A stretch of 64,000 nucleotides of DNA from Membranipora membranacea. Taxonomy: Eukaryota > Bryozoa > Gymnolaemata > Cheilostomatida > Membraniporidae. The position numbers and the translations under genes are program-made. The DNA is taken from contig OU612067.1 of NCBI GenBank assembly GCA_914767715.1, forward strand, positions 34,012,162 to 34,076,161. The letters run 5' to 3'. Below, piece by piece: positions 36,401 to 49,050 of this stretch. The notes beneath the pieces were generated by a model. It was not told the origin of the DNA. It was given only the letters and a program-made list of their open reading frames with translations, and did no database searches. Within the stretch, counting starts at the first letter, position 1, and each line of letters begins with the position of its first letter.

Positions 36401-39026
36401 AGCATAAATACAGTAGCAACAATCTCAAGCTCAACATGGACATGATACCATCGTCCCCATGTCTCAACCACTGCATTAAGCAGAAGTTTCAACAAATGAA
36501 CATAGAGCATTCATAGTTTCAGACCACTAGTAGCCACCAAGCATCCGTTTTCATAGACACGAGACAGTACAACAGTATGCAAATAATAGATACTATCAAT
36601 AATGCAAAAATTCACATACCAGCCGTGTGGAGAGGTGTTCGTCCATTTTTACTAACGTTGTTACAGCTTGTAGAATCCTGCTGTAGCAAAAAGTTAACAA
36701 TCTCAACATTTCCCTCTCTGAAAAACAAAAAAGAATTTGATGGAAAATGCACAGCAGCAGTAGCAATAATTTGGGTTATAATTTGACACAATTGTTCTCT
36801 TTTCTGGGAGCGGCCGTCATCCACGGTGGTGCAATGGGTAAGGCATGGGTCTTTCGATCAAGACGTCCCGTGTTCTATTCCCGGCAGATCACGGTGGTGT
36901 CAGAAAGAGCATCCGACCTCAAATGCTCCTGTACCCCAACAGGATCCAGTCCGTAGACCTGTACTGATCCCGGAAACAAAAAAACAAGCAACATCAAGTT
37001 TTGTCGCATGGTATTACAGGGTATTTAGACCATAAATTTACGTGAGTTTTTTTTTCAAATTGAAGTGAGTTTTTTTTTATATGGTTGTGAGTTTTCTTTT
37101 TTAAATGGTCGTGAGTTCTCTTTGCTGGAATAATGTGTGTTAAAGATAAATACATTGCGCATTTGCATGTATTCCAATTAGACAACAAACAACAAGGCTC
37201 TAAAAACCTAACCTGGATTTATGCAGATTTATGTTAGCACAAAATTTTGCTCTGAGGAGTTGATGCATAGATACTGTGACTATCTCTTGCATCACATCTT
37301 GTACTTTACATATTAGTGTATCATGTGAGCAAGTATCATCAGTAGAAAGTTAAGATCGTCACAGTCACACCATTGCCGTCAATAAATTAATCATACCAAT
37401 ATCATGACATAATAAAATTGAGTCTAGAGAGCTATTTCAAAATCATCCTATTTCATTCATCTGACCACATGATGCATTGGTAGAATCTATGACCGCTGAA
37501 TTGTTGGTTCTTGGTTCATCGAATATGAGAAATTCATTGACGTTTGGTAGGCGTTTGGTAGTCGTTTGGTAGGCTTTGTTATGCATTTGTTAGGCGTTTG
37601 AAATTGATGTTTGGTAAAGCTGTTGGGTATAGTGTTTGGTGTAGATGTTTAATATAGATGTTTGGTATGGACGTTTAGTAGAGATGTTTAGTATAGATGT
37701 TTAGTATATACTTTGCATGACTCCAAGCCAGAGGGTCATCAAACTGAACAATTTGAAGCGCAACCAGGATCAAGTCTTTATCGATTGTCATTCCATGAGA
37801 ATACTCTATCTGAATTAAAACACCTTGAATTTTATTAACTGATACTCAACGTCATACCTGGCCGCGATGTGGAAGGCATTCCAGCCATCTTTGTTTACTC
37901 TGGTAAGAGAAGCACCATGCGCCACAAGCAGTTTAATAGGTTCTATATCTGTCTTAGCACATGCCATCATCAGCGGTGTCCTAAAACAAAGTCATTTGGG
38001 GACAATATTAATAAAAGTAAGCGCTATCAACAACTAGCTGCATTGTCTTTTTATCGAACATTTCTCTATTTCGACCTGGGTATCACATTTTTGATTACTA
38101 TGCTAGATTTCACAACATCCAGATTGTTGATAGATCTATACTCGATCTAATGCCATCTCAGGTTATTAATGTAAATACGAAGAAAAAACAGCTTATCGCT
38201 TTGGTTTGTGTAGTAAACCAAGGCATAGAATACATAATTGAAATAAAAGATGATTTAATATACTCACCAGTCCGCCATCTTGAGAAAATTGATTGAGGAC
38301 CCCTTCTCAATGAGTAATCTCATCACATCCATATTAGAAGCTGATGAAGCTTCGTGTAGTGCAGTCTTGCCATCACTGTTAGTACTGTCAACACCTATAT
38401 ACTCAAGTAAAAACGCCACCATCTTGACGGTCCCCATCCGGGCCGCAACATGCAATGGGGTATCACCTATAAATATGATAAGATCATGTTTGAACCACGA
38501 TATGGAAATGTTATACCAGATTACCTTTCTCGAACTTGAAATTTCAGCAGACCATATATAAATCACAAGTGGTACCATCGTAACATAGAGCTTGTCTCAA
38601 CCATATAAACAATAGCTCTAACTGATTTACTTTAGTCAGAAGCAATAATTTACATTCTGTTAGAATTGCAGTTCAGCATGGTTCCATCTAACAACAAGGA
38701 TAATGCTTTGGAATATGCATTTCTCAGACCTATATTTTATAACTATGGGCGAAACATTTGTTTACAGAGTCTCTAAAAATAAGTTTTCTACCAGAATGGC
38801 ATCACAAGTTATTGACTATGTATACTGCTATGCATTGACCTCGTATTGACCTTGTATAGGGCTCATCAGCTGTCAAACACTCCTCACCTTTTGACACAGA
38901 TTCACGTGACTGGCAGAGCGATGAGTCAGCTTTTATCATGGATTCTACTAAATCCATGTTATCATCTTGAATAGCCTTGTGCAGCTTCGATATCAAATCA
39001 GCGTACATTTTGTTCTTCTTAGGCAT
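33418..39026 (-). CDS. ANKRD16: ANKRD16 orthologue, complete, 8 exons
   Basis: An all-ankyrin protein of 344 residues (human ANKRD16 has 361). In mammals ANKRD16 binds alanyl-tRNA synthetase and captures mischarged serine, protecting translation fidelity. Exons on the minus strand are 39026-38888, 38466-38268, 37980-37858, 36717-36620, 36296-36180, 35655-35447, 33826-33748 and 33488-33418. All have GT-AG borders and phases that sum to 1,035 bases ending in TGA. Diagnostic blocks in order are [80 protein letters not shown] and [20 protein letters not shown], giving about eight repeats collinear with the vertebrate protein. The start [15 protein letters not shown] follows no other in-frame ATG. 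Introns contain a long-inverted-repeat MITE and a tRNA-like SINE. Orthology is strongly supported by collinearity; the tRNA-editing role here is inferred from the family. Confidence 0.93.
34100..34758. mobile_element. MITE with ~105-bp inverted repeats, in an ANKRD16 intron
   Basis: The two ends are imperfect reverse complements for about 105 bp, starting TGATACCAGCGTTGACC, including CATTTTATA and ending near GGATGACGTTG. TA dinucleotides flank both ends (34098-34099 and 34759-34760), suggesting a Tc1/mariner-type duplication. There is no coding capacity. Confidence 0.8.
35069..35130. repeat. 15-bp tandem repeat
   Basis: Four copies of CGACACATGTCCTAA in tandem, in an ANKRD16 intron. Confidence 0.95.
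36811..36990 (+). repeat. tRNA-derived SINE-like element
   Basis: An A-box-like GGTGGTGCAATGGGTA is followed about 45 bases later by the B-box-like TGTTCTATTCCC. A body with CCAACAGGATCCAGTCCGTA and an A-rich tail (AAACAAAAAAACAAG) come next. No intact cloverleaf is evident. It lies in intron 3 of the ANKRD16 orthologue, in opposite orientation. Confidence 0.6.
37535..37710. repeat. Degenerate GTTTGGTA minisatellite
   Basis: Repeated GTTTGGTAGGC and GATGTTTAGTATA motifs of about 11-15 bp with frequent substitutions, in an ANKRD16 intron. Confidence 0.7.
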
Positions 39027-41600
39027 ATTATGTTATAATGCCTGGTCAAAAAATGAAAAGAAAGAAACACCTAGTGAGTTACAAACTATAAATTACTGTG
39101 AAGTGTAGATAGACAGATAATCTAGCAGCACTTCGCATACAAAGCCATGAGACAAGATAGCATGACAATCAAGCAGAAGGCCTATAGGCCTCAAATATGA
39201 CAAAATATCCCATACACATATCTCCATTGATTCTTCACTTTGTAGCAGAGAAAAATATGAAAAATCTGACCTGATCTGTTTAACACTGGCCTTAGGCCAA
39301 GTATGTGAATGCTTGCAAACAAGTCACATTGCATACTGACTCTCGTGATCTGACTGGGCATGTAGATCACTGATAAACTAGGTTATCATTACCACAAAGC
39401 AGGTGTCGTAAGGCTAAGTATGCATCATGCGTGACTTGAATTCGCGCATGTGCAAGAACAATGAGTTTAGTTTGGGTTCTGATTGCAACTTTGGAAAGGG
39501 GAAATGGGATATCCCCTGCATAAACTGTCAATCAAAATCAGCTAATAATGACAAGAGAGGATAACTAATAATAACAAATCCGCATGCTTTGGGGAGTATG
39601 TCACCAGAGCAGGTAGCCAATCAGATGGCTTCGGAATTCCGAGACTCAATTTTGCAGAGATCAGCTCATGCCCAGAGCTGAGCATGCGCAGAATGGTCAC
39701 ATTGGCCCACTGTAGCGTGTCCAACACACAGGAAACAAAAAATAAATCATAACATAAATCTGTACCAAGGTGGTGACTCTTACACAGTATTCTGCTTTTA
39801 ATTCTAGGTTAATAAATCACAGTTGTCGGCTTGCTATAATCATTGATTGTGCAGAGTATACTTTATGATAAGATGGCCATTCAACTCAAAGGATATCATT
39901 AACAGACGCCTACACTGCAATGATTGGTCAATGGACCAGCGCAGTTCATATTTTACATAAATAATGACTCTGCCGCTCTAGGCTTCAAATGACTAACCAT
40001 CACTACTGAATTTCTAGCCAGATGTGGATAAAGGTAAACAACAAATTTGTGTGGCCTGTATATGAATAAACTTCCCGCTCCTGTGGCCCAGTAATAACAA
40101 CTTGGACCTCACCTGTTGCACTGAGCAGTGCAACAAGAGATGATCAGATCCTACCTGCCAACCAAACACAAACTTTAAGACAATGTTGGAGAGACTTGTC
40201 TGGAAACCCATGACAGTGAAATACTTTCTACACAACACTTATGCCTTTTCATGTCTAAGCGAAGCACTGCTGTTGTAAAGCTACACGCTATTAATTTGTC
40301 AGAAGAATTACAAAATTAGCTTAGATTTCATTCCTCTTTGTCTCTACCACACAAAGACTAAATCCCCTGTTTCTTTCCCTAACCCTGCCGTTGTGACCTT
40401 TAGGTACTTACATACGAAAATCATCAAAATGCTGTGACTCTCATCTTGCTAGTACCTGGTTTAGCTTCCCTTATTGGGTGAGGGTAGCCTGTAGGGGGGG
40501 GTGGTTGGTGGGGACACACCTACCTGCCCATCCCTAACAGCCTGCCCAGGCTAGATAAGGGACAGTGTATGTATATATACCAATCTTATATCTGTAATTG
40601 TCCATAATTTTATCTACCTTTGAAAGTGATTCAATTGAATTGTTATAATAATAACTGCCGTCATCCAATGCATGGATTGTTTTACAGATTTTGTGGCTGT
40701 CACTATCTGAATGCAAGGTAGGGGAAACTCCTGATGTGACTCCTAGTAGCCCTTGCATGCTAAAGTGATTAAAATTGGTACTACTCATGACAGTAAAAAA
40801 AATGAAATTCAAAAAAATTGATGGCCATAGAACAGTTACAATAGATAGATCAGGGAGAATTCCCTGGATAGATTAGACTCCACTCCATCACCTGCCTAGT
40901 GCAAAACCTAGCTACCTTTACAATACTCTATTTACTCAAAGAATATACCTTGTCAATATTCACTACCATCAGAACAATGACTGGAATGAAGCGCTGAATG
41001 CAAGGGCAGGGATCACCATGCACCACAGGTTGCTAAACTTCTGATCTCCTTTTCTGCTGAAATCCAATGCTTTGCTCTGGTGTAAATGGTCAAAGAAGAT
41101 CCGCTACTATAATTAGTGCAGCTGCAAAAATATAATTCAATCGAGTGAATATTTGGGAGTTGTCCCTAGTTTGAGATTAGTGGGGCAACTCCACCTCCCC
41201 GTCTGGTACAAAACCAGAGATGAATATGATATCAATGAACTAAACCTTTTAGTTTAGTTTAGTTTAGTTCTTTGATGATATCTAGCAGGGAGATACAGAG
41301 ATTCAAACTCCTTGATATCTAGCCTGTCTAGCCACCAACCCCTACCACCCCTAAAAACACATATTTCAAACATTCACCCATATTTCGCCACTGACTAAGT
41401 CATCATCAGCATGTCACTCATATAATTTAAGTACTACCATATCGCATGCTTTGGAAGAAGTAGTGCTTTGTGAATGAAACCACAGCAAGAAACTTGGCAA
41501 GCATCTAGTCAATGGAGCAAAAGTAACTTGTTAGTACAACAGTTTTATAAACATAAAGCAAACCAAAATTGCAAAAGACGGCAAATTGCGGCAGATATTA
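39027..41600. other. Upstream of ANKRD16; no other gene recognised
   Basis: This should contain the minus-strand promoter of the ANKRD16 orthologue. I see no convincing exon, transposon end or RNA gene. A short AGTTT microsatellite lies near 41248-41270 and a G-rich run at 40494-40520. Confidence 0.5.
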
Positions 41601-41608
41601 ATCACATT

Positions 41609-43166
41609 TGATCAAAAGCCATTACTTCGATGACAAGTGGACTGGCATGTCCAGGAGAGATACTGGCTGTTACGGGGCCCTCAGGTCAGTAAACAACTCC
41701 TCAAATGTAAATTATAGAGGGAAATCAAGTCACATGCATTATATTTATAAACAATTTTTTCAGCATCAAAAATATTCAACTTGACAACATTGATCAAAGA
41801 GCATAGTGTTTCAGGTTTGTCACTGATGTTTGTATATGTCTGGAGCCATAGCATATAGTTTTGCGGCTTTGAAAGATTATTGATGATGCTGACATGAGTT
41901 TTTTTAGGAACATCCATTAATCGTTACATTGATTTATTCTTTGTAGGAGCTAGAAAAACCAGCCTCATCGACTGTCTAACAGGTTGTAGAATATTTGACT
42001 CTGGAAAAGTTTTGGTAAATAGCTTTGTATTGGACAAAGAACTGAGCAGAAAGATTTTGTATCTGCGGCAGAATGACATATTTCTATTTGAAATAACAAC
42101 TTGGGGTACCATCTGGGTATGTAGATGAGCAGAAATAATATAATGTTCACTTCGTTCTGTTCAAATTGATGTTTCATTAGAATCCTCGTATTCCATGGGA
42201 ATCAACAGCAGTTGGCAGTATCAAGTTCAATCGCGGTGTCTTCTTTTTTGGTCTTACTCATAAACCCTCTGCTGAAAGGCTTGTTTTGCTGTTTTAATGC
42301 TAAAGCCACAAATTGGCAACAGGCAATAGCCAGGTGTGTAGCCTGCTCCCCATACGGCGGGATGGGGTCAACATTTAGAGACTTTGAAGAGCACAAGTGA
42401 ACTTAGGAATTTCAGAAAAGGCCTGTCCTGACAAAAATACTGTTTCTTTTTCCTGTTGATTGATGTAATTTAATACAGGTTACAGAATATTTGACACTAT
42501 TTAATTAAATGGCCATTATTGTAATAATATATATATTATATCTAATATATCTACTTCCACATACACATATCAAAATATTCAATTGATTCCACTATTGGCT
42601 TACCCTGGCAATATGTCAAGCAATATGAATGAGGCTTAGCAAATTTATGCCAGAACTGAAAGTTACAGGGTTTACCGAGTTTCATGATTTATTTTTATCG
42701 ATTCTGAGAAGGAAGCTTAGTGATGGCATTATGTCAACTACTAGATCTATGGACAAGATTGATTCTAATCACAAATGAGAATTATTTTGCAGTTGTTGGC
42801 CGCATCACTAACCATGACAGTGAACTTCTTTATCATACATACTCACTTGTACCCATGATGCTCTATGTTAGACAATCTTGGTGAACATCTCTTTACATGT
42901 AGAGGGAAGAAGATTTGACGTTGCTGTTCTTTGTGTGACTTTTATTATGTATGGCTATAAAACAAAAAAAATTGAGATATTTGTTACTAGAAATTTGGTG
43001 ATTCTCTCTGTGATTAAAAAACTGGATCAGACTGTCATCTAATTTATTGGTACTTTACAGTATAATGCACTACTGCGACTTCCAGATTCAATGCCTCTAA
43101 AAGAGAAGAAACAACGCGTGGATGAGGTGATTGATGCTCTCGATTTGAGAAAGTGTCTCAGAACCA
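41609..43166 (+). pseudogene. ABCG-type ATPase fragment with altered Walker A
   Basis: Three phase-compatible exons encode the start of an ABCG half-transporter nucleotide-binding domain. They lie at about 41609-41684 (SGLACPGEILAVTGPSG), 41947-42116 (GARKTSLIDCLTG, SGKVLVN, DKELSRKILYLRQNDIF) and 43061-43166 (YNALLRLPDSMPLKEKKQ, VDEVIDALDL). Exons 1 and 2 join to give a Walker A of GPSGARKTS, where the family has GPSGAGKT; the glycine before the catalytic lysine is Arg. After 43166 I find no exon with the signature (SGGE), Walker B or membrane segments before the next gene begins. So it is truncated, unless the intron is very long. A partial duplicate of an ABCG gene is most likely. Confidence 0.7.
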
Positions 43167-43214
43167 GTAAGTTTATTGTCCTTGCTTGCTCTCCTTCAGT
43201 AAAAGTGTGTCCCT

Positions 43215-43285
43215 ATAACCCAGGATACCAATACCAATATATAACCCAGTATACTAATACCAATATATAACCCAGTATACCAATA
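43215..43285. repeat. Short tandem repeat AACCCAGTATACCAATA
   Basis: About three degenerate copies of a 26-28-bp unit containing ATAACCCAGTATACCAATA. Confidence 0.7.
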
Positions 43286-43923
43286 TCTTACAAAGCAGAT
43301 CTATTTGATACCACCACCAGTGTTATGTGACATCATACTGGTGGCAGTGCAAATGAGCATTTTTACATGGCCCAGCCCTGATGATGTCTATATTGTACAT
43401 ATAGTCCATTCTTCTATAAATCTCCATCACCGCGTCTTACGCTGCATGTACGGGCAGACAGGTCTTATGCTGCTCTACCTGACCTGACCTGACAGACATC
43501 AGCTTCCTTCTATATTGTTAGGGTTTGGCAGGGCAGTGTATGGCAATTGCACAAACGTCCCAAAGGTCAAAACGTCACAATTTATTGTTCCATCGACATC
43601 CCCGTCACAACCTCGAAAACATCCAAACGAAGGTTTTTATAAATGTCGCAACCACACAAGCGTTGAAATTTTTTTAAATCTCGCAAAGGCTCAAAACGAC
43701 CCCCTCCCCTTCCCTTAAGCTAAGTAATAGAGGAAACCTGGTAGCTCTATGTTGACAATTTTCAAAAACAATTGTTTTTTTACCGGAAGTTTGAAACAAA
43801 TCTGTAAAATGTTGACATTAAACCAGCCTTCAAGTATTACTTGCTGCTGATCACGGCGGCTGCAGCAGGGCTCAGAAAGCTTGAATGATCAGCACGAAAT
43901 AATACTGATATAATGCTGATATA

Positions 43924-46900
43924 ATGAGTACAAGGCAGATATTAAGCGTCACTAATATCAGTTCTACTGGATTACTCGATCATGTGTTACGCTGCCGTAT
44001 CAGTCAACTGCAGCAACTGTTAGGAGACAGGGATGATGTCAATAGAACAGCGACACCATCGGCTATTCGTCCGAACACACCAGCCAACGCCTTATACTAC
44101 AGTGTAAGCTCTACCCATAATGCATTAGATGAATATGATGCTATAGACAGCCAGAGAAATGCTGAGGGTGCTGGCTCCTCATGTGAAGAAAGTGGTAAAA
44201 AGGCTGCTGCTGCTTCCGACTTAAAGTCGAGCCCCTCTAACTTTCATTCATCGAGGAAAACTAGCCGACACATGTTGAGACCTGCGCAAACTACCCTGAC
44301 CTTACCGCAGCAGGATAATCAGCTTCATACCATTGAGATTATCGACACTGTCCGTAAGTCTACTCGCAAGAAGCAACACAGAAATGTGAAACCGAGAAAA
44401 GCTTCCAAACTTGTCAGCAGTAGATCATCCCCTGTTACTAGTGGTCCAGTTATTATATCATATAAACCAGTTTTAACTCAGCGCCAATGTCCTGAAAAGT
44501 CTGGACATGGAGACTTCAACATAGTCTCAGACTGTACAAACAGCAACATCGAGCCTGAGGTCCTGAATGGAGTCCCGAATACTGAATCTAAGATAAACAA
44601 CTACTGCTCACTTCCCTCCGTGACTGACGAGTTGAAGTTGCTGACAAAATCAGAAAATCACAACAATGCGTGTGTAAGCGAGATATTTCCTGCTGATAGT
44701 ACAGATCAGCCTAAACTCCCATCTATCGGCTCCAAGGATCATACGACATCCCAGCCTCAACATGCGATGAGCCAACATGTGAGTTCACAATCACAGCAGA
44801 GCGGTGATCATGTTGATAGAGCCACTCTTGATGAGAGAGCTGGGAGCAGATATCAGCCAGTTGATACAGAGTCCTCCTCTAGTGATCTGACCCCCCCTCC
44901 TGAAAAACACCATCCTCCTGCTACTTCGCTCAGTGAGAATGGCGGAAAGCCTAGCGTAGTTAGAGGACGTTCCTGGGGCCGCGTTACAGCTCCTAGAGGC
45001 AGTCCTCGATACCCAGCTACCCGAGCCAACAGCCAGGAGAATACCAAACTGACAGACAATATTCATGAGGTGGCAAGTGTTGGTAATCCTGCTGTCAGCG
45101 ACAAGTATACACTCAATGAGCCAGAAAAGAGCACCACACGACAGGCAAAGTCTGACAGCTGGATAACGCAGAGACAAAAACTGGCTATACCAGTCGGCCT
45201 GTCAACACACAGATCGCTGCACTCAATAATAGGTGTCAGTCAGAGTAGTAGGGTCAACATCAATACTAACGCTAAGAACGCCTCCTCTCAGCTCATGTCA
45301 TCCGAGTCCAAACGCGGTGGAGATCCCCAAAAGATGCAACAGACAGCCGTGGTAGGCCTGCCTTCTCAGATTGCTGCGGGCGGTAGACTGAGCATCGCAC
45401 CACCTGTATCAGATTCTAAGTCTATATCTGTTCAACAGAGCATGGCTAATCGCACTCGTAGCAAGATGCAGGTCGGTATCCTTTTTTGTCAAATGATGTG
45501 GAAAATACTTAAATCAGCTTGTTGCTAGTTTAAAGTCTCAGGGAAGTGACCACGCTTATGCAGAAGACAACGCTTGATTTTGGTAATTTGATATTATATA
45601 ATATACAGTACAGTATGCTGACAGTGAATGATGGCCAGCTTGGTAAGGATTTATCTGCATCAGGGATAGCTGCAGCTGCTGTCGGCACAGGCAAGAACTC
45701 ACTCCATGTCGGCGGTGCCCAACCATCTGTACTCAACGCTTCCTCTATGGGTATGCTACACATTTATATATAACTATTCCTGAAAAGTTTGAAATAAATG
45801 TGAACTTACTTGTACGGAAACTTGTAATGGATGTGTGACAAATAAATCATTATCTTATAGAAGCTAGACTAGCAGGCCCTGGTCTCGGTACAGGAGGTTC
45901 TAATAGATTGCTACCTGCGGCTGCTGTAGCTGCACTATCTAATAACTTAGCTGCAGCAGGTCTACTCTATCCAGACAAGTAAGCCAGTTATTTATAATCT
46001 CATACATGCAAACAGGAAATACCTGTCTGTCTGTCTGTGTGTCTATATGTCTGTCTGCTTGTGTCTGTCCACCCTATATCGTATCCTACAAATCCATGTA
46101 CAATTATCAGTTTGTTATACAGAATTCCAGCCAGCATTCTCAAAAATAAAAACTTTTCGATGCTCCAGGTATTGCTTTTGGCAGCATTTCTCACAAATGT
46201 TCAGATGTATTTTGATAGTGTTGCCTTACAAAAAGCTGTTCGTGGTTTGATCTTTAGACGGGATGACCGACTCATTGATAGCGGATTACAGCGGGGCTAC
46301 AACGCTGAGGATATCGACCATTGTAGTAAATGTGGACTCGGATTATCTAAAGCTTATCCTACATCTCCCACGTGAGTAAAGTATGTCACAGTAAGTATGT
46401 CAAAGTAAGTATGTCACAGGCTGTGTCTGTTGAGAGGGTGCGGTAGTGAGAAGGACTCTGCATCACGTAACGCAACGAATGATATGAGGCAGGAGAGTGT
46501 GACATGGTGCAGAGAGCGTCTTTTTTTTACCTTGCTGTGCCTTTGTGCTGCATTAAATGAATAATCGCCCATATATCCTAAAATACCTATAATAGTAGAT
46601 AGATCTAATTTCTGTTCAAACACACAACATAGTTGTTTTCATATCAGTGCATACAGCTGGTGGACAATCATTCTAGTTTTTAGATAACCAAACCCTTATT
46701 GCATATATTTGTCTCTATTAGATTAGATCATTTATTTGGTAATATTGTCAATGACATTACATACAATGATAGTGTTGGAATGTCTCTTTTTTCTAAAATC
46801 TTAATACTAACAGGCATAAAACTAAACTTGACCGCTTGTGTAAGTTTGTCTCTTCAGTAAATCTACAGTGTTGTGTTTTAGGTTTTTTAACCTGACTCTG

Positions 46901-47898
46901 ATTTCTGTGACTTTTGCTGATCACAAGGTTCACCCGACAATGTTGACTAAGGTAGTAGATTCTCTTAAGACTGTGTACGGACTCAAACAACTTCTCAAGC
47001 AAGAGCTCGGTGAGTTCGACAGCAATCAGCTGAATACAATCTATAAGGTTAATTAATTCTAGATCAATTTTGATCCAATTTGCCTGCATTCCAGTTGCTC
47101 CGTTCCACTCGTCAAGACGTGACCAGTGGAGGCAGTGCAGGCGAATGGACCAAACTTGGTCTGGGTTTATTCACATGTTAGATATATACTAGGAGGTGGG
47201 TGGGGGAGTTTGTATGCTTGAAATAGCTAAATCATTGCCCCAAATAAACTCAACGAAACTCTAGGTAACACCTTTGTATTTGTCCCCCTTGCTTAAAGAG
47301 AAGACAAGTATGCATCAGTGTCACATGTATGACATGATCTAAGCAGGGAGCATGCTGTGAGTGCAGCTTTAAATATGTTTCATTGGATTAAAATTTGTAC
47401 ATTTCCGTAATAAAAACCTTATTCAATTAATTAATTTTTCATGTAAAGAAGAACATCTGTCCATGACGATATTGTCTGCCAAATAAATAAAAACCAGTGT
47501 AAAAGAATAAAATCAAATCAATCAAATCAAATCAATCAGCGATAGCATAATATTAGGAGAACATGAAAAATTGAAATGGTTAATTAGAACGATTGTTTTG
47601 CGAACAGCCAGATTGAACTTAGCAGATGTTTTCATCATCTAAAGTATATTTTGTATATTATATTACAGATTTAGCAGTGAATACTTTATATATATACAGA
47701 GATAAGCACCGTACTGCGTCCTCTCAGCTCAGAGATCACATGACTATGGAGGAATGTGGCTTTGTGGGTAGTAATGACTGGTATATACCTGTGGATGTGA
47801 CTCTATACTATGATTACCCGACAGAGTATTATAAGTGTCCTCTAATCATGTCTGATCATTACTTCATAAATCGTAAAAAACACGCAACAGCCACCTAA
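43924..47898 (+). CDS. Unrecognised six-exon gene, 772 residues
   Basis: I do not recognise the family. Exons 43924-45471, 45609-45750, 45861-45978, 46219-46371, 46882-47009 and 47669-47898 have GT-AG borders and phases that agree, summing to 2,319 bases. The first 516 residues are one large exon, rich in Ser, Thr, Gln and basic residues with little predicted order. There are proline patches such as DLTPPPEKHHPP and RGRSWGRVTAPRGSPR. An Ala/Gly-rich stretch follows. The C-terminal 200 or so residues look folded: ALQKAVRGLIFRRDDRL, a CSKCG pair, then NLTLISVTFADHK, HPTMLTKVVDSLKTVYG, LRDHMTMEECGFVG and DVTLYYDYPTEYYKCPLIM. The beta-alpha pattern could be a ubiquitin-like fold, but this is a guess. 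A possible AATAAA lies at 47919, close to the stop. Codon phases over six exons argue for a real gene. Confidence 0.75.
46022..46072. repeat. (TCTG)n-like microsatellite
   Basis: Imperfect CTGT/TGTC repeats in intron 3 of the unrecognised gene. Confidence 0.85.
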
Positions 47899-47924
47899 AT
47901 ACACAATACACCAACAGTAATAAA

Positions 47925-49016
47925 GTAGCCAACTAAACAACGACAACAATGCAGCAACAACGACACAACAGCAGACTCTGTAAGGTGAAGACCTAGTAGT
48001 GACCCTTGATAGAAAACTTGTAAAATAACTTGCAAAGGGCAATCCTTACTATAAGTATGTTAAAATATCTAAGTCAATACAGCCCCCAACAAGGATTCAT
48101 AATAAATGCCACCTCTTTTTTGTAATCCCGAGACAAGCTGGTCATATTTCCATCTATCTGATGTCACTGGGATCTCCAGAGTATGGCATTATGGGATATT
48201 TACTAACATGACCATTTTATGATCATTTGAATCTGGTCATCACAGAGTAATAGGTAACCTTGCCACACCCGTGACTTAAGTTCACAACAGTTTTAATATA
48301 GATAATGTAAGACTTTGTATTCATGTGAAGAATAAATTACCTGCGGGCAGCCTCAGAGCTGAAAATGTTCTGTTCTGTGAGGTGTGTGAAATGTGTTATC
48401 GACAAGTAATAAAGACTAAATATTAAAAACGAAAAGATTCCAATGCTTAGTTAGGGTTGTCAACTTTACATTTAAGGTCATGACTCGCCAAACATTATTT
48501 AGGATTTCTCAATCTACATAATCAAAGAAGTCTACACCCAAAATTTAACAAATTTACGCCGTGACGTAACATCATATTGCAACATTGTATTTCAGCAACA
48601 AGCCAAAACATATTGTTACATAAAAAAGACTGTGCAAGTTCTTGGAGCAATAAATGCAGTTATTCCATTAACATTACTCTTATGTCAAAGATTATAAATA
48701 CTCATTGCTTATGTCATGCAGTCATAACAAAAATTCACTTCAAATTCACCTACTGATAGCTAAACAATCACTGTCGATAGTGTTATAAAGAAAGTGAGCT
48801 GTGTCAATTGTTGGCCAAGGTGGACAAATGCCTTATTGCCCTCACTAGCCTAGTGCTAGTCAGTATTGATGAAAAAGAAATGGTGTGGAACTTAGCAGTT
48901 TTAAATTACGTTACCACTACACTAGTCAAAATGTTGACAAAAATTCACCACAGCCTGACAAAAGTAAAAATATTTTGTGAAAACCTTGTATAGGATAGAC
49001 TGAGACTGAGACTGAG
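47925..49016. other. No gene recognised
   Basis: AT-rich intergenic sequence downstream of the unrecognised gene. A (GACTGA)n stretch immediately precedes the U2-like sequence. No credible exon was seen. Confidence 0.5.
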
Positions 49017-49050
49017 ATCGCTTCTCGGCCTATTGGCTAAGATCAAAGTG
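49017..49050 (+). ncRNA. U2 snRNA 5'-end-like sequence (pseudogene or chimera)
   Basis: Starting at 49017 the sequence ATCGCTTCTCGGCCTATTGG, continuing CTAAGATCAA, matches the first 30 or so bases of U2 snRNA with one substitution. The match includes the region that pairs with U6. It then diverges completely: the branch-point recognition sequence (GUAGUA) and the Sm site are absent. The following 200 bases are unrelated. It is not a functional U2; either a chimeric retrocopy or an element using a U2-derived head. Confidence 0.75.

Noticed and set aside
43515-43718. Additional ABCG exon after 43166
   Set aside because: An acceptor-like TTGTTAG precedes an open frame, but the peptide has no ABC signature and looks like repeat sequence.
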